Source: Pyrenophora tritici-repentis (taxonomy: Eukaryota > Ascomycota > Dothideomycetes > Pleosporales > Pleosporaceae). Taken from it: 64,000 nucleotides of DNA. The notes under the pieces were generated by a model. The model was not told the origin of the DNA. It saw only the letters and a list, made by a program, of their open reading frames with translations, and ran no database searches. Both the position numbers and the translations under genes were made by a program. Within the stretch, counting starts at the first letter, position 1. Every line of letters starts with the position of its first letter. This document shows positions 1-11,192 of the stretch, in pieces. The stretch spans positions 2,666,001 through 2,730,000 of the forward strand of contig NC_089399.1 in assembly GCF_003171515.1 (NCBI RefSeq), written 5' to 3'.

Positions 1-190
1 AACAATGATACGTGTCAGACGTAAGCTTCAGCAACCCGTGTCTACATGTAGGAATCCTTGGGAACGCGTGAGCACGTGCAGATAAGGATAAGCTAACGTT
101 AACTTATCGCAACGCGGCCGGGATCCCCGCGGCGACGCATCAAGTTTGTGCCAATGCCACGACGCTGCCTAAGTGTACAACTTGATTGAT
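1..190. other. Upstream region of the MTF1-like gene
   Basis: No gene is visible in this edge segment. It precedes the MTF1-like start codon at 191 and presumably holds its promoter and 5' leader. Two GATA-core motifs sit near positions 80-90. Function is inferred only from position. Confidence 0.4.
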
Positions 191-2270
191 ATGTTCCGCA
201 CACGTCAGTCAATTCCTCGCAATCCATGGAGATGGAGCGCATCTGTCAAATCCTCGAGCCAGATACGACTCGCTACTATCAAACATGGTGGCAAGGCCGG
301 TCGGCCAAAAGGCGCAAGCTACTGGACGGATGAGAAGCTGGCGACGGATGATAGATATCCGTTGAGCAGCGCTATGAAGGCAAGGATTCACCCTGATCTT
401 GAACCCAAACTCAGCAAGAGGAGAATGCCAATTGCAGGTGCCTCGGCAAAGGCTGGGGGTGTCCATGTCCGAGCACAGATTGTAAGTCCCGACCTATGCG
501 GTATGTCTTGATCCTGCCTGATGTGTTCACTTGCTGAGAGTGAGACTGACTCGCGTGTGTGTTGTAGACGACGTGCTCAGTTACATTGGGCACTCATTAG
601 ATAAGCACAAAGGTTGCGACATTCTTGACATCAATCCTGGTGCTGGGCTCTGGTCGCGAAAACTCCACGACTACCTCCAACCGAGCAGCCATGTGCTGCT
701 TGAACCGCGACTCGACAAGTTCGACGAATTTCTCCGCCCGCTTCTCGATGCGCCCGGCTCCAAATACAAGCTTGTAGACAAAGACCCGACCGCCCTCCAG
801 ACATACAGAGACATGATTACCGACGGTGTCTTCCCACATCAGACTGTGCTGGACCCGGAGGATCCAAAGGCCCAGGAGCCTAACAATTCACTTTTGGTGA
901 CAGGCTCGCTGGTATGGGACCCTAGGCTTCCAGGAATGGCATTTGACTCCATGGCTAAGCAGCTCTTCATGCACTTTACCAATGCTATATGGTCCAACGA
1001 TCTCTTCCATGCTTTTGGTCTAGTGCGCACCCTGTTCTGGGTACAGCAAGACGACTTTAGTTCCACAATAGCCGAATCTGTCAGCAACATGCACAAGGCC
1101 AACCGCCTCCTTGAGTTGACCCAGAACTTCAACATCATTGTCAAGTCGACACGCACAGCCCGCAAGCTTGGTAAAGGCTCTACTGGACGGGAGCCGCAAT
1201 ACGAGATCGAGAGCACTGTGCGCGCTCTGCAAGCGGGAAGAGAACGCGGCATGGACATCCCACGACATCGACGGGATTATATTCATGAATTTGCTGCCCA
1301 TGTCGAAAAGGTTTCGAATGGCACAGGTATAAGCAGTAGCGAACAAATACAAACATACCTCAGAGATCAGCACATTGCAGGCCTGCTGGGCACTGGACTT
1401 CTGCAGGAAGGCTTCATGGATTACTACGAACAAGTGGCAGCCCTTGAGAAGAAATATCCTGATATTGATTTCGACCTACTAATATCCAAGGATGGAATTA
1501 GGCGCAAGAAACAGGTAAACATAATTGGCCATCCTGGCGAGGAAGAACTGTCCAAAATCGTCAAGACCAGTGCAAACATTTACGCTGGCCGGAGGACCAA
1601 GCTTGCCGTTGAAAAGATAGCCAACATCGGAGAAGCCATGTACAACCTGGAATGCAAAATCCTCAGCATGGAAGACGGACCCGAAAAAGACGCAGCAATG
1701 GTCGAGCTAGAGAAGCTCAATGCGAATTGGACACAGGGTCTGGAAAGCCTGCCCTCAAACTACTACAAAGCACCCACCAGCGAAGTCGACGAGCGCCTCG
1801 CCATACGCGCCCCACCTAGCCCGCGCATTCAATGGGACTCCCGTCCCTTCGAGCCCCTCACCATGCGCGGCAACGAAGTTTGGCCCCAATGTCAACTCTG
1901 TCTCATTTCCGCCGAGCCCATTCCCAAACAAGCCGGCCAAACTCCAGACTACCCCGAATGGGTACACGATTTCGTCTTCGGACTTTACACCCAGCCCTCT
2001 GAAAGCCTCAACGAGGCGCTCGATAAAATGCAGCACGGGCTCAGCGACATTATCGACGACTGTCCTAGCTTAAAGGACCCGAGCAAGGGTGGACGGCTGC
2101 AGATGAACCAGCTCAGAGTAAGGATGTTGACCGCGGAAATGGTGCATGAGCTCATACAGGCCTATCAGAATTGGCCCTTCAAAGCACCTGGGAGCGACAG
2201 TAATACATTCTACAGGAATAGGACTGGGCAGTCTTTTGGGATACAGGATAAGCCGAATGGGTTGCGGTAA
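191..2270 (+). CDS. MTF1: Mitochondrial transcription factor 1 (Mtf1)-like, rRNA adenine dimethylase fold
   Basis: Two exons, 191-500 and 568-2270, give 670 residues. The intron 501-567 starts GTATGT and ends TAG; this donor rejoins the frame exactly and keeps the ...SPDLC-DDVLSYIG sequence continuous. The start is the ATG at 191; further upstream the frame only has a GTG. The N-terminus is Arg/Ser-rich and nearly free of acidic residues, fitting a mitochondrial presequence. Around residues 121-130 lies the Rossmann motif CDILDINPGAGLW, followed by LLEP (motif II), as in the KsgA/Dim1 methyltransferase fold that Mtf1 shares. In that family the protein is the specificity factor that lets mitochondrial RNA polymerase melt promoters, and methylation is not required. 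The long insertions and C-terminus are typical of filamentous-fungal members. The alternative, a true mitochondrial rRNA dimethylase, is less likely because the catalytic NLPY-type motif is not evident. Confidence 0.85.
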
Positions 2271-2970
2271 TGGAGAGTAAATAGTTGTGTATGATAGTTG
2301 TAAATAGCAATGTGTAATTTACCATACGATAAACCTCGTTTCCTAGTGTTATGCATTTCTGTCAAGGGATGTGCATGATATTCGTTGGTCTTGGTAAACA
2401 AACAGAACGTAGTATTAATAAAAGAAATCAACTGTACACAGGGATTTGCGGAGAGACAATCATGTGGTTTCTATGTAGAGTTGTGAATTCTCTACTAGTA
2501 GTGATACAATGCATCACTTGCCCTTACTCTGGTTCACTACTGCCTCCTGCATGTTCTCCATGGGAGGGATAGCCAGGCAAAACCCTCATTATGATTAGAT
2601 GAAAGCCCAAATCCAAGAGTCAAAGTATACACCTATCTACAGAAACGGATAAAGACAAGTCTAAAGGGGGAGAAGGATGATAGATTGATCCACGGAAATG
2701 TCCGTCTCATATATAAGAGGTCTTTCTTACTCAATCTGTGGAACCGTTTGAACTAGCGGAGGCCCAAGAAATCTTAATTTTCACATATAATATTCTATGA
2801 TACCCAGTACTTTTCAATGACTTCTCATCTCTGATTGTGCCCTTGAGTACTGTAGTACTCTCCTACAGGTGACCTAAAGATTTCACTTTTAAACAAAATA
2901 AGTTTGAACGATTACGGCTCTAACTCGACCATGACTTTTGCGCCCTGAACCCACCGATTTTCCCATGCCC
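2271..2970. other. Convergent intergenic region
   Basis: This segment lies between the 3' ends of the MTF1-like gene (+) and the F-box gene (-). It is rather AT-rich and should contain both 3' untranslated regions. I see no coding sequence or RNA gene. Confidence 0.5.
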
Positions 2971-4416
2971 TCAACCTAGCAAACTCATCGTCGCCGCATG
3001 GCCTCCCGCCTTCTCTAACTCGACCCTGATCCGAGATGGAACGCCTGCACCAAGCTTTATAATAACCAAGGTAGCTTCTTCGTTTTCATGAAGAAATGAT
3101 ACATAACAGGTTTGCATTACCTCATCCACTTCCATACCAGTCACAGTAATGACTCTGATAATCGGACACCACGTATACTTTAGATAAACCAAATCGCTGA
3201 GCAAGGCAGTGTTCAGGTCATCAAACCGGCAAAAACGCAGGTTCAACGTCTCTAGCGACGCAGGGAGATGGCTAGCTTTGTTAAGCTTCTCGAACTCGAT
3301 TGACATATGCGAGAGACTCTTAAAGCCGCGGAAGGATGGGTAGGTGTAATTGCAGTCTTCCAAGTCCTCAATCTCGTCTTGAAGATTTGGATCACTGAGA
3401 TCGTAGATGTGATGAAAATCCAATGTAAGGGACTTTAGATTTTGCCTGTGCGTGTCAAGCAATGCCTTGACAAGTTCTCGCGGTGTGACCACCGGTTGGT
3501 GGGCTCTATCGAAATGCCACGCGTAACGACTCTCGTCTGGAATGATCAGCTCAAACGCAGTCAAACGCGGACATGCATCTAGTAGTCGTCGCATTGTATA
3601 AAACGCTCCTGACCACCAGGCCAAATCCGCAGCTGTACGCGTCAGAGTATTGATTGCGTAAGGCTCGTCCGGCGTGTCTGGTACATCATTCTCAGAGGAG
3701 AACTTTTCGAATGATGGGTATTCCATAAAGGGTATGTAGTCGTGTATGTCGACTGGGCCGTCCTCCCACTGTTTGTTCCTGGTATCATCGAGTTAGCTAC
3801 GTTTATGCCGAGGCTCACAAGTGCATATGTTAGATCTATAGCCAAATTCATTTAGGATGTCGAAAAATATGGGTATTACTTACAAATGGAACGTTTTCAG
3901 CTTGGATAAGAATGTGGGATTGAGGACCCGCAATTCATGAAGACGTCGTACCAAGGCGTGCGGTGGCCCAATTTCAGCTGTATAGTGGAGATGCTGTAGA
4001 TTCGGGAGCATAGCTAGAACCTGTACAAAGAGTGGGTAGAAACAATGACCCGGATTGGTTTCTCCGGGATGGGCTCCTAAAAGCGCTGATGTCCACATGG
4101 AAATTAAATCGTGTTTAAGAGTCGACCACTCATAACATACGCCCCAGTCATCGAGCAAAGCAAGTTTTCGCGTCTTCTGAGCCAGCGGCGGACGTTCAAT
4201 TATGGTTCGGAAGAAGAGTTTGAGAGGTTTCAGAGGGCCTTCCACTGGTACTGCCATCCGAACACATGTGTAGAGTGCTGGCTGCGCAATCCCACAGAAC
4301 TGGCGTGAGACACGGCATAGGTGAAGCAGCGCTCTAACGTCGGAAATATGGCCTGTTATGAGAAACCAAGCAATGTTGAAAAGGAGCTCGTTGGGTAAAT
4401 CGGAGATCTGGGCCAT
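2971..4416 (-). CDS. F-box domain protein
   Basis: On the minus strand, exon 1 is 4416-3884 and exon 2 is 3778-2971, giving 446 residues. The intron (3779-3883) has a GTAAGT donor, a CTAAC branch-like site and a CAG acceptor; splicing reads ...KTFHL-NKQWEDG in frame. Residues 4-50 match an F-box: SDLPNELLFNIAWFL, then a helix with LHLCRVSRQFCGIAQPALYT. In F-box proteins this segment binds Skp1 within an SCF ubiquitin ligase. The rest contains leucine-rich stretches (for example LPASLETLNLRFCRFDDL) that could form a degenerate leucine-rich-repeat substrate-binding part. Such F-box genes are numerous and fast-evolving in Pleosporales, so the target cannot be inferred. The gene borders a 4.5-kb gene-poor stretch. 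Confidence 0.8.
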
Positions 4417-7400
4417 CTGGTTGCGTGTATAAAGGGTGGTGGTTAGAGATGGGATGGATATTTTCAGATGGCAATGGCGATGATTACATATGATAGTACC
4501 TCTGCCTCGCTAGCACTATTCCAGTAAGCATTCTGTAGCACAACCGTGGAAGAACATCTACAGAAAGTGACTTTGGTCAGCAATGTAGTGGGTCTCGCCC
4601 AAAATGCCGTTCCGTATCATACAGGGGACTGACTGTAATTGGTAGCCAAGTGTAGTCTAAGCAATAAGCGGGATTTTGCTGTTTTAAGGGAACTTTCATC
4701 TAACCGCCTCACTTCACAACCTTTCCATAAAATAAGGTTTTGCCAACGTTCTTCTGAATGCACTCCGGAAACCTATAGAAAAACCCACTAGACACCTGCT
4801 CTAATTGCGCATCGAAGTATCCTTACGTCAGCTTAGGGTCCGTTAAAGCATTAGGTAAGACTGAAAAAGCTCGGTAGAGCTCTCTTCAAAACCGTGTAAT
4901 CGATGATTCTCTAGTTTGGTAAGGGTCGGTACCGTGGTACTGTAGAGGATATAAAACTATGGTATACTGATTATAACCCAATCGAGCACCCCCAGTTTTC
5001 CTGCTGCTACTCATATCCACCAGTATTTGCACTATATACATCGTTGCTAAATATCATGCAAAATGCGATTATCAGGATCAGCATCATATATTCATACCAC
5101 AGTATCTGTATAACCTTCACCCTCGTCTGCATGGTGCCACACTCTCAGAGCGCCCTGACATGAACCCAGGCAGATATCATGGCTTCATTCAGTCTTACAC
5201 AGGCCAAGAAAAATTCAGGTATAGTACAATTTCGAGGCGGCATATGCCCCGAATTTTCTCCAATGTCTATACAGTTAACTGTGGGGTTACTACCTAGCTT
5301 ACCAGACTACTACTGTGAAAAAATTGTGGGCCAACCAAACCAAAAGTGTGCTGTAGCACGGCGGTTAACTGTGTATGGAGGAAGCTGGTGGAGAGGCGTC
5401 CCATCGACTGCAGGTACTGCAGATGCTACAAGACTTCGATGTAAGAGCATTCGTTTTCTTCTTCTTTTGACAGGGCTCCTATGGCTGTTGCCCCAAAGGA
5501 GATGGTGTACATGTTGGACCTCATGAACACTCCAGGCTAGAATGGATGTGTTAGTAGTTCTTACATAGCTTACGGGCATGTGCAAGCTCCTCTGCATCCA
5601 CACTCATTCTTATTTGCCTTTTGTGCCTCCTTTGTGTCGAGACGCGGTGAGAGCCTTCACTAGTATTCACGGTGAATCAGGCTTTCCGTGCTCTGATTGG
5701 CCAGGCACTGATTAGTCAGCTGCTCCGTGCGCGCACCATAGATATTCTCCCTCCTCCCGTAGCTCCTATACAACAAGTTCACACACGTTTTTTCCACCTT
5801 CATCACTTTGCAGGTCTCGTGCGGACCCGACTTCTGCATCTCCGCGGTACGTGGGGGTACCAGAATGACTTGGTGCTTATGTTTCGGACCTTTGCTTACG
5901 AAGATGACCGAGAGCATCGTAAGAACTAGAGAAATGTACATCTCTTGGCCCAAAAGAGTTGAAGGCAGTCCTCTGTATGGGGTTGCTTACCGGCACGTCG
6001 GAAGAAAGGCCAAAGCTTTTACCCTGCGTTATACTGACTAAGCCTCGATACTGCGGAAAGTCGTATTAATAGCTCCATAGAGTTAGATATGCTGAGAAGC
6101 TTGGATACAACTACGTTGATTAATTGCAGCATGTGGGCATCGTGGGGTAGTAGACGGCCAATAGCTTTTTGTGTCTGTAACAACACTTCGGAGACTCTTT
6201 GGTCATATGGCTTTCGTAGACACCTGCCCTTGTGTGGGATTTGTGACCCTGGTTTCCAGTCACTTCTAGAGTAAGTAGAGCGAGGATTCGCTGAAGATCA
6301 TCTCGAGGTCATCGCCGTCCCCCTTATTACGAAGTACAGGCTTTTCGTGCGAATGCTCGTCCGAAATCTCGACTGGCATACCACGGTATCTTTGCCAATC
6401 AACACTAGCTGCTAGCTCCAATTATCCTAGAGAGTTGGAGGCCTCAAAGCAGGAGGCGATGATAGTGGTTGGGGTAAAAGTGGAGCTAGCCTCGACAATC
6501 ATTTGTCAGGCCACTGGAAACGTGGAGTATGGAGAAAACAAAAGGGCGTGTATTGAAAAGCACCTGTGAGAAGAATACGCAACACACTTCTTGCAGTCGT
6601 GAGTCTGCCTCGTCGTAGATGCGTAGACTGATGAGCTCTCAACCCCTGTCTTCTGCATCGGCGTAGCTAAAACCAGCCCGGATATATTACTTCCCTCTTC
6701 TTGAAATTTCCATTATGTCAAATCGAGCAGCACGGCTAGATTTCCTAGGTACCGTTCCAGAGTTCGTATATACCGAAATATATACCGTTGTATCAAAAGA
6801 CGCCGCAGACCAACAAAGCATGAGCCTATACCCGGCCTGCGTGCCTCGGTCTCTAGCGCTGCATGTCGCTGTCGAGTTGGAGATCAAGGGCGGAGATGAG
6901 TCCGTCCAACGAAAGTCAGAGCTATCGATGGCCTACACTTTGGAAGAATCGGTGATACCCAACTGGTGGGGAAGCAGTGAGTTATCAGCCCACGCGCAGT
7001 AAGAAACAAACACCTGTCAAGAAAAGGCCATGACCATACTCGTATCGTATAGCATCCGTCGACCATCATGATTACGCCGGTACCGCATCTAACACATTAG
7101 AAGAGCAAACCCCTAGAGACCATAAGTCATATGAGCATGATAACCATCGTAACTAAGCATATTACTCACTCCTTCGTAAGCACCACAGCCTCATGAGACC
7201 CGACACAAAGGACAAATCGACAAAAAGCACCACAAACGCAGCAATATTTGCGAGATACCCGCAATCACACATAAAACCACCGCAAAGAGGCCCCAACCAC
7301 CAACACCAACGCCCCACATCTCCACCAACGCCGCTTCCGTCATCCCACGCCCCATCCCACATCCACACTCACCATTCCTCCTTCGTCCCTCCCGTCCGCG

Positions 7401-8908
7401 TGGCGAAAAAAAACATAAAAAAGTCCTACCATGCATATCCCAGACCGCCATGCGCAAATCGACATACTAGTGTGCTATGAAGTCTCACCACCTTACTAAG
7501 AGTACCTAGTCGCCATCACGCCGTCGTTGAACCGTCGCCTATCCCTGCCATATGACTAGGCCCAAATGGGGAATTTATAACGAAAGTCACCGAGGATCAC
7601 GTGGCCCATGGTTGGCGGGGGTACGTTTCCACCCGCCCGTACAGTCGAGAGGCACTTGCTTTGACAATGCTCTTTTCCAGAAAGAACCAGGGGTAGGCGA
7701 GAGCGGAGCGAGCGAGCGAGACAAGCACACTACCATGTGTATCGAGCAGGCTAAGGACGGGGAGGTACCGCATGCGCGTGTTTCGGCACCCGGGCGTTGG
7801 GTGGCATACGACGCAGGTGATGTGTGTTTTAGTACGTCCGCGGCACATGGACCGGTAGGACTTCGTGCAAAAGCTTGTACGCAGGTGGTGCGGTTGCTGT
7901 CGCGCCTTATCGGAGCTACTATACGCATATAGTTGATGGTGTAAGTTTGAGGAAAGAATATCGAGTTGTTGCAAGGCCGATGAATCGTAAATCGTGGGGG
8001 TTGACATTCCTTCTTCGCAAAGCATACCGGTTTCGAGGCAAGTGAGATGTGAGAGGGCATACTTATTATTGACTGACTGTACTCTTGTGTTGCTTAGTCG
8101 TAACGCAGGGGCTTTCTCAGATTAGAGTTTATAGGTTTGCGTGGGTGTGGTCAACCGCGCTCCGATCTTGCTAGCTGCTAGTGGTGGGATCTAGATTTCT
8201 CGCAACGTTCCGACCTTGTGTCGCTTACCCTGGTTCCTCACGCGACTTTTCTGACAGTCTTACATCGATATGACAAAGACAGGAGAAACACTATATCGGT
8301 GTTTTCGCGTTTGCCCAATTTCCATTAGGCCGTATGCAAGAAAAGCTATGTACATGATGCCGGTAGATAAAAGCAAGGAAAGGAAAACAGTTACTCCGGT
8401 GTCGTGTCAGGAAGCCGACTTCCATACCTTCTATATCATTGCTTCATGTTGGAAATAAGACAAGTGAGAGAAGGAAAAACTCCAGCATGTAACCTTGCAA
8501 AAAAAAACCCATCTCCGTCAACCGGTGAACCAAAACTCCGTATGCCCCATCTGTATCCCCGAGCCAGACGCCAGTAAACCAATGCCGTTACACCGCTCGC
8601 TACACATGACCGTAAATAGTCGGCTGCACAGCAACGCGTCCGCATGATACCGATATCCTGAAAAATGGGCATGTCTTCCGCATATTCGCCATGTCTCCCC
8701 CCCCGCCGCCAAGGCGTAAATCAGAGGATGCCGTACGCCCTGCAATTTCAACCCGTTTCGGAACACGTACACGGTAGGAAAAGATTGTTCTGCGCAAGGC
8801 GCCACGCTCACACGTCTGTGCATGGTGGTGCGAGCAGCTGATTCGCTTACTGAAACCAGAACCGAGCAAGGCGATGATGCTATGCGCATACATCGAAGCT
8901 CCTATTGA
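4417..8908. other. 4.5-kb stretch without a supported gene
   Basis: No ORF here has a recognisable domain or a convincing exon chain. The left part (about 4600-5100) is AT-rich. The segment 7190-7480 is strongly C/A-biased and makes low-complexity Pro/His reading frames in one direction. A short (GAGC)n run lies near 7700-7720. One short reading frame at 6715-6976 has weak signs of being an exon and is described under findings. No transposase, reverse transcriptase, long terminal repeat or terminal inverted repeat was seen by eye, but decayed elements could be missed. Confidence 0.45.
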
Positions 8909-10047
8909 TCACATAGCTGCAAGGCCATTGAGTGCCTCGCTCAAGTCACGCCTTGCATCGAGCTCAACAATACCATCATGGGGTCTGTAATGGTGTGCGA
9001 CGATTCGTACCGTTGCCCTGTAAGTCTTGTACCTGTTGGTGTCAGCATCATGATTTTTTAATTACCTGCAGGCAAGACTTACATCAACAGTCTCACATTC
9101 GCGCCCCCAGTCCTCGCCGGGTAGTTTCCTAAGCCTGCAAAAAACGCCTCGCTGCCGTCAGCCATACCGCCGCTCAAGAGCGGATCGCCCCAGATGACGT
9201 TTGAGAAGCCAACTAGGCCGGTGACATGCTTGGAGTGTTGGTCGATGAGAATGTTCTCCGGGTCGCAGACATTGAGTGCTACGAGACGCGGCTCGATAAC
9301 CTCATCCAGATAGTGGGCATGTTTACCAACCCAATAGCGTATACTTTCGAAATGTATGTTGACGAGCATATCTTCTGCATCGCGGAGAGCGGCTTCGAGC
9401 AGAGCTAGGAATGCTTCGCGCCAGGAGTTGCTTCCCTTTTTGGCAAACACCCGATGTGTCATACCAAATTGAGTTGCTGACAATGAGGTAAGTGCCCGAA
9501 CATGGGTGCCCAGTGTCCGATCGATGCAATTTTGTTGACTAGGCGTGAGGTATGGTGCAAGTTCGGAGAGTCTCCGGCCGGGCATGAAGGTCGTCATGAG
9601 AAAAGGTGTGCCGAGTGGACCACCATGACTGTCATATTTTATGATTTGAGGGACGGGGATTTGAGTGTATTCATGCAGCGTCTCGAGCGTCTTTCGTTCG
9701 GTTTCGAGGAAATGCTTCTCATGGCGAAGAAGTCGGACGTTGGAGGCGGGTGGGCATTTGAGCACTAGACTGCTGCCATCTGCGAGTCTTGCGAGGTAGA
9801 CCTGGTTGAGACGGCCTTGGAGGACTTCGACCTGCTGAGTCGTGATTTTCGATGAGCGAAAGACGGTTCTGATGACTCTTTGAATACTTGGGAAATCGAT
9901 TGTAGTGACTGCAGTCCGTGAAGATGTCGATGAAGAGGACGACGACGATGAGGTGGTTGAGGAAGGGCGAGCAGGCTTCACAGTACAAGTGCCACGGCTC
10001 ATAGTTGCGAAGGGATAGACTGCAACATCTAGTGGGGGAAGGTGCAT
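8909..10047 (-). CDS. Aminoglycoside-phosphotransferase (APH)-like protein, probably catalytically impaired
   Basis: On the minus strand, exon 1 is 10047-9083 and exon 2 is 9032-8909, giving 362 residues. The GTAAGT...CAG intron (9033-9082, 50 nt) rejoins ...NVRLLM-YKTYRATVRIV in frame. After a poly-Ser segment (residues about 29-45), the APH/choline-kinase fold begins: QGRLNQVYLARLADG, then an ATP-site lysine in LVLKCPP (K97), then PVPQIIKYD and GTPFLMTTFMPG. The catalytic loop, normally HGDxxxxN, reads LNVCDPEN (residues 258-265), so Val sits where the catalytic Asp is expected. The metal-binding Asp of the IDF/IDW motif is Gly280 in VGFSN. This suggests a pseudokinase or a highly diverged enzyme. 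Fungal APH-like genes are abundant and usually of unknown substrate. The true start may instead be the ATG for Met16. Confidence 0.75.
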
Positions 10048-11192
10048 TATGAAGGATTTGGGTACCGATGTACTTAGTCCAGGCGGGAGGTTTAGCGAGA
10101 TCTGACAGCTGAGGCTTGAAGCTGGTTAGTTGCAGGATGGTAAGGATGCTAAGGACCGAGCCGGTTGATTAAATATATGTATGTTCTATATGGGCAGGCT
10201 TGTGCTGGCTCCATATCCATCTTCAATCTTGTACCTCATACTTATGATTGATGACGATGACAGACATTCCGATGGTGACCATCGGAAGTGAAACCATTAG
10301 CCACGACGAGCCCGAGCAAGCCCGCGTGTGCTGAGGTCTTGGACGAAACTGTCGACGACTCCTTGGTTCGGGCATAGCGATCCGCATGCGTCTTCAGACA
10401 CGATGCCACGTCCTAACGGATCCTAGTCACGATCCAAGCCCAGTTGAGTGGTCTTCCGTGTAGGCAGCGCTGAAGCGAAAAGCAAAAACCATTTATGCGT
10501 GCGGTAAGCAAGCGCCGTATTTCTAGGCGACATCGACTAGCGAAGGCGGATGCCTCAGGGTGGAGAGGGACGCGCGAGGCGTCAAGGTGTTGATGTGGCG
10601 TGCTCCAGCGTTCGTCAAGGTTACCCAGAAGCGGCTAGTGGCCCCACGAGGGAATCGGCTATTGCAACTCATCATTGGCCGTGTAGCGAAGGGTGCAGGT
10701 GAGGATGAGAGCATCCGTCCGACGGTCGTTGATGCCCGTCCATGGCACATGCTGATGGGGACTAGAGAGACTGTAAGTGAACGCGTGGACTTGGTGGGGC
10801 TCACGAGAGTGAAGACGATGATCGGCACAGGGTCAGCCTGCTACGGCTTTCTCATTTGTTCGGCCTCCTCGCTTTCAAGCCTAGGGCTGTCGAGCCCTTC
10901 CAAACATTTGACGCCCTTTCTTTCTTCACACTGGCGTCCCGTAAACGCGCCCGGTAAGCCGTGAACTGGGTCCCCGGCACATTGGAGACGAGTCGCACCG
11001 GAGCGCTGAGCATCTGCATGTTGTGTCGCCTACACGGTTTCACTAAGCTTACTGTCTCCGCCCAAGTGTCACCACACTTGCAAGCCAGAGTGCCCCCGAT
11101 CGGAGCATTTGTGGAGGTTGGTGCGTTGGCGCTGTGGCCTTGACATTGACACCGGCGACGGAAGGAACAGGCCGAACCAAGTCCGCGTCCGA
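10048..11192. other. Intergenic region between the APH-like gene and TAN1
   Basis: Both flanking genes are on the minus strand, so this holds the promoter of the APH-like gene and the TAN1 3' region. Overlapping reading frames of 101-134 codons occur on both strands at 10523-10964. They lack recognisable domains, and neither strand looks more coding than the other, so no gene is called. Confidence 0.45.

Noticed and set aside
438..500. Alternative donors for the MTF1-like intron, including GTAAGT at 482
   Set aside because: The GTAAGT at 482 breaks the frame with exon 2; only the GTATGT donor at 501 keeps both frame and a sensible protein sequence without loss of residues.
7193..7480. Pro/His-rich ORF suggesting a low-complexity protein
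   Set aside because: It stems from a C/A-biased DNA stretch with no start context or conserved neighbours.
7587..8060. Two overlapping minus-strand ORFs of 142 and 157 codons
   Set aside because: They are two frames of the same DNA with no recognisable domain, so at most one could be real and nothing favours either.
10523..10964. Overlapping ORFs on both strands between the APH-like gene and TAN1
   Set aside because: No domain, no conserved-looking motif, and both strands are equally open, which is common in GC-moderate sequence free of TAA/TAG.
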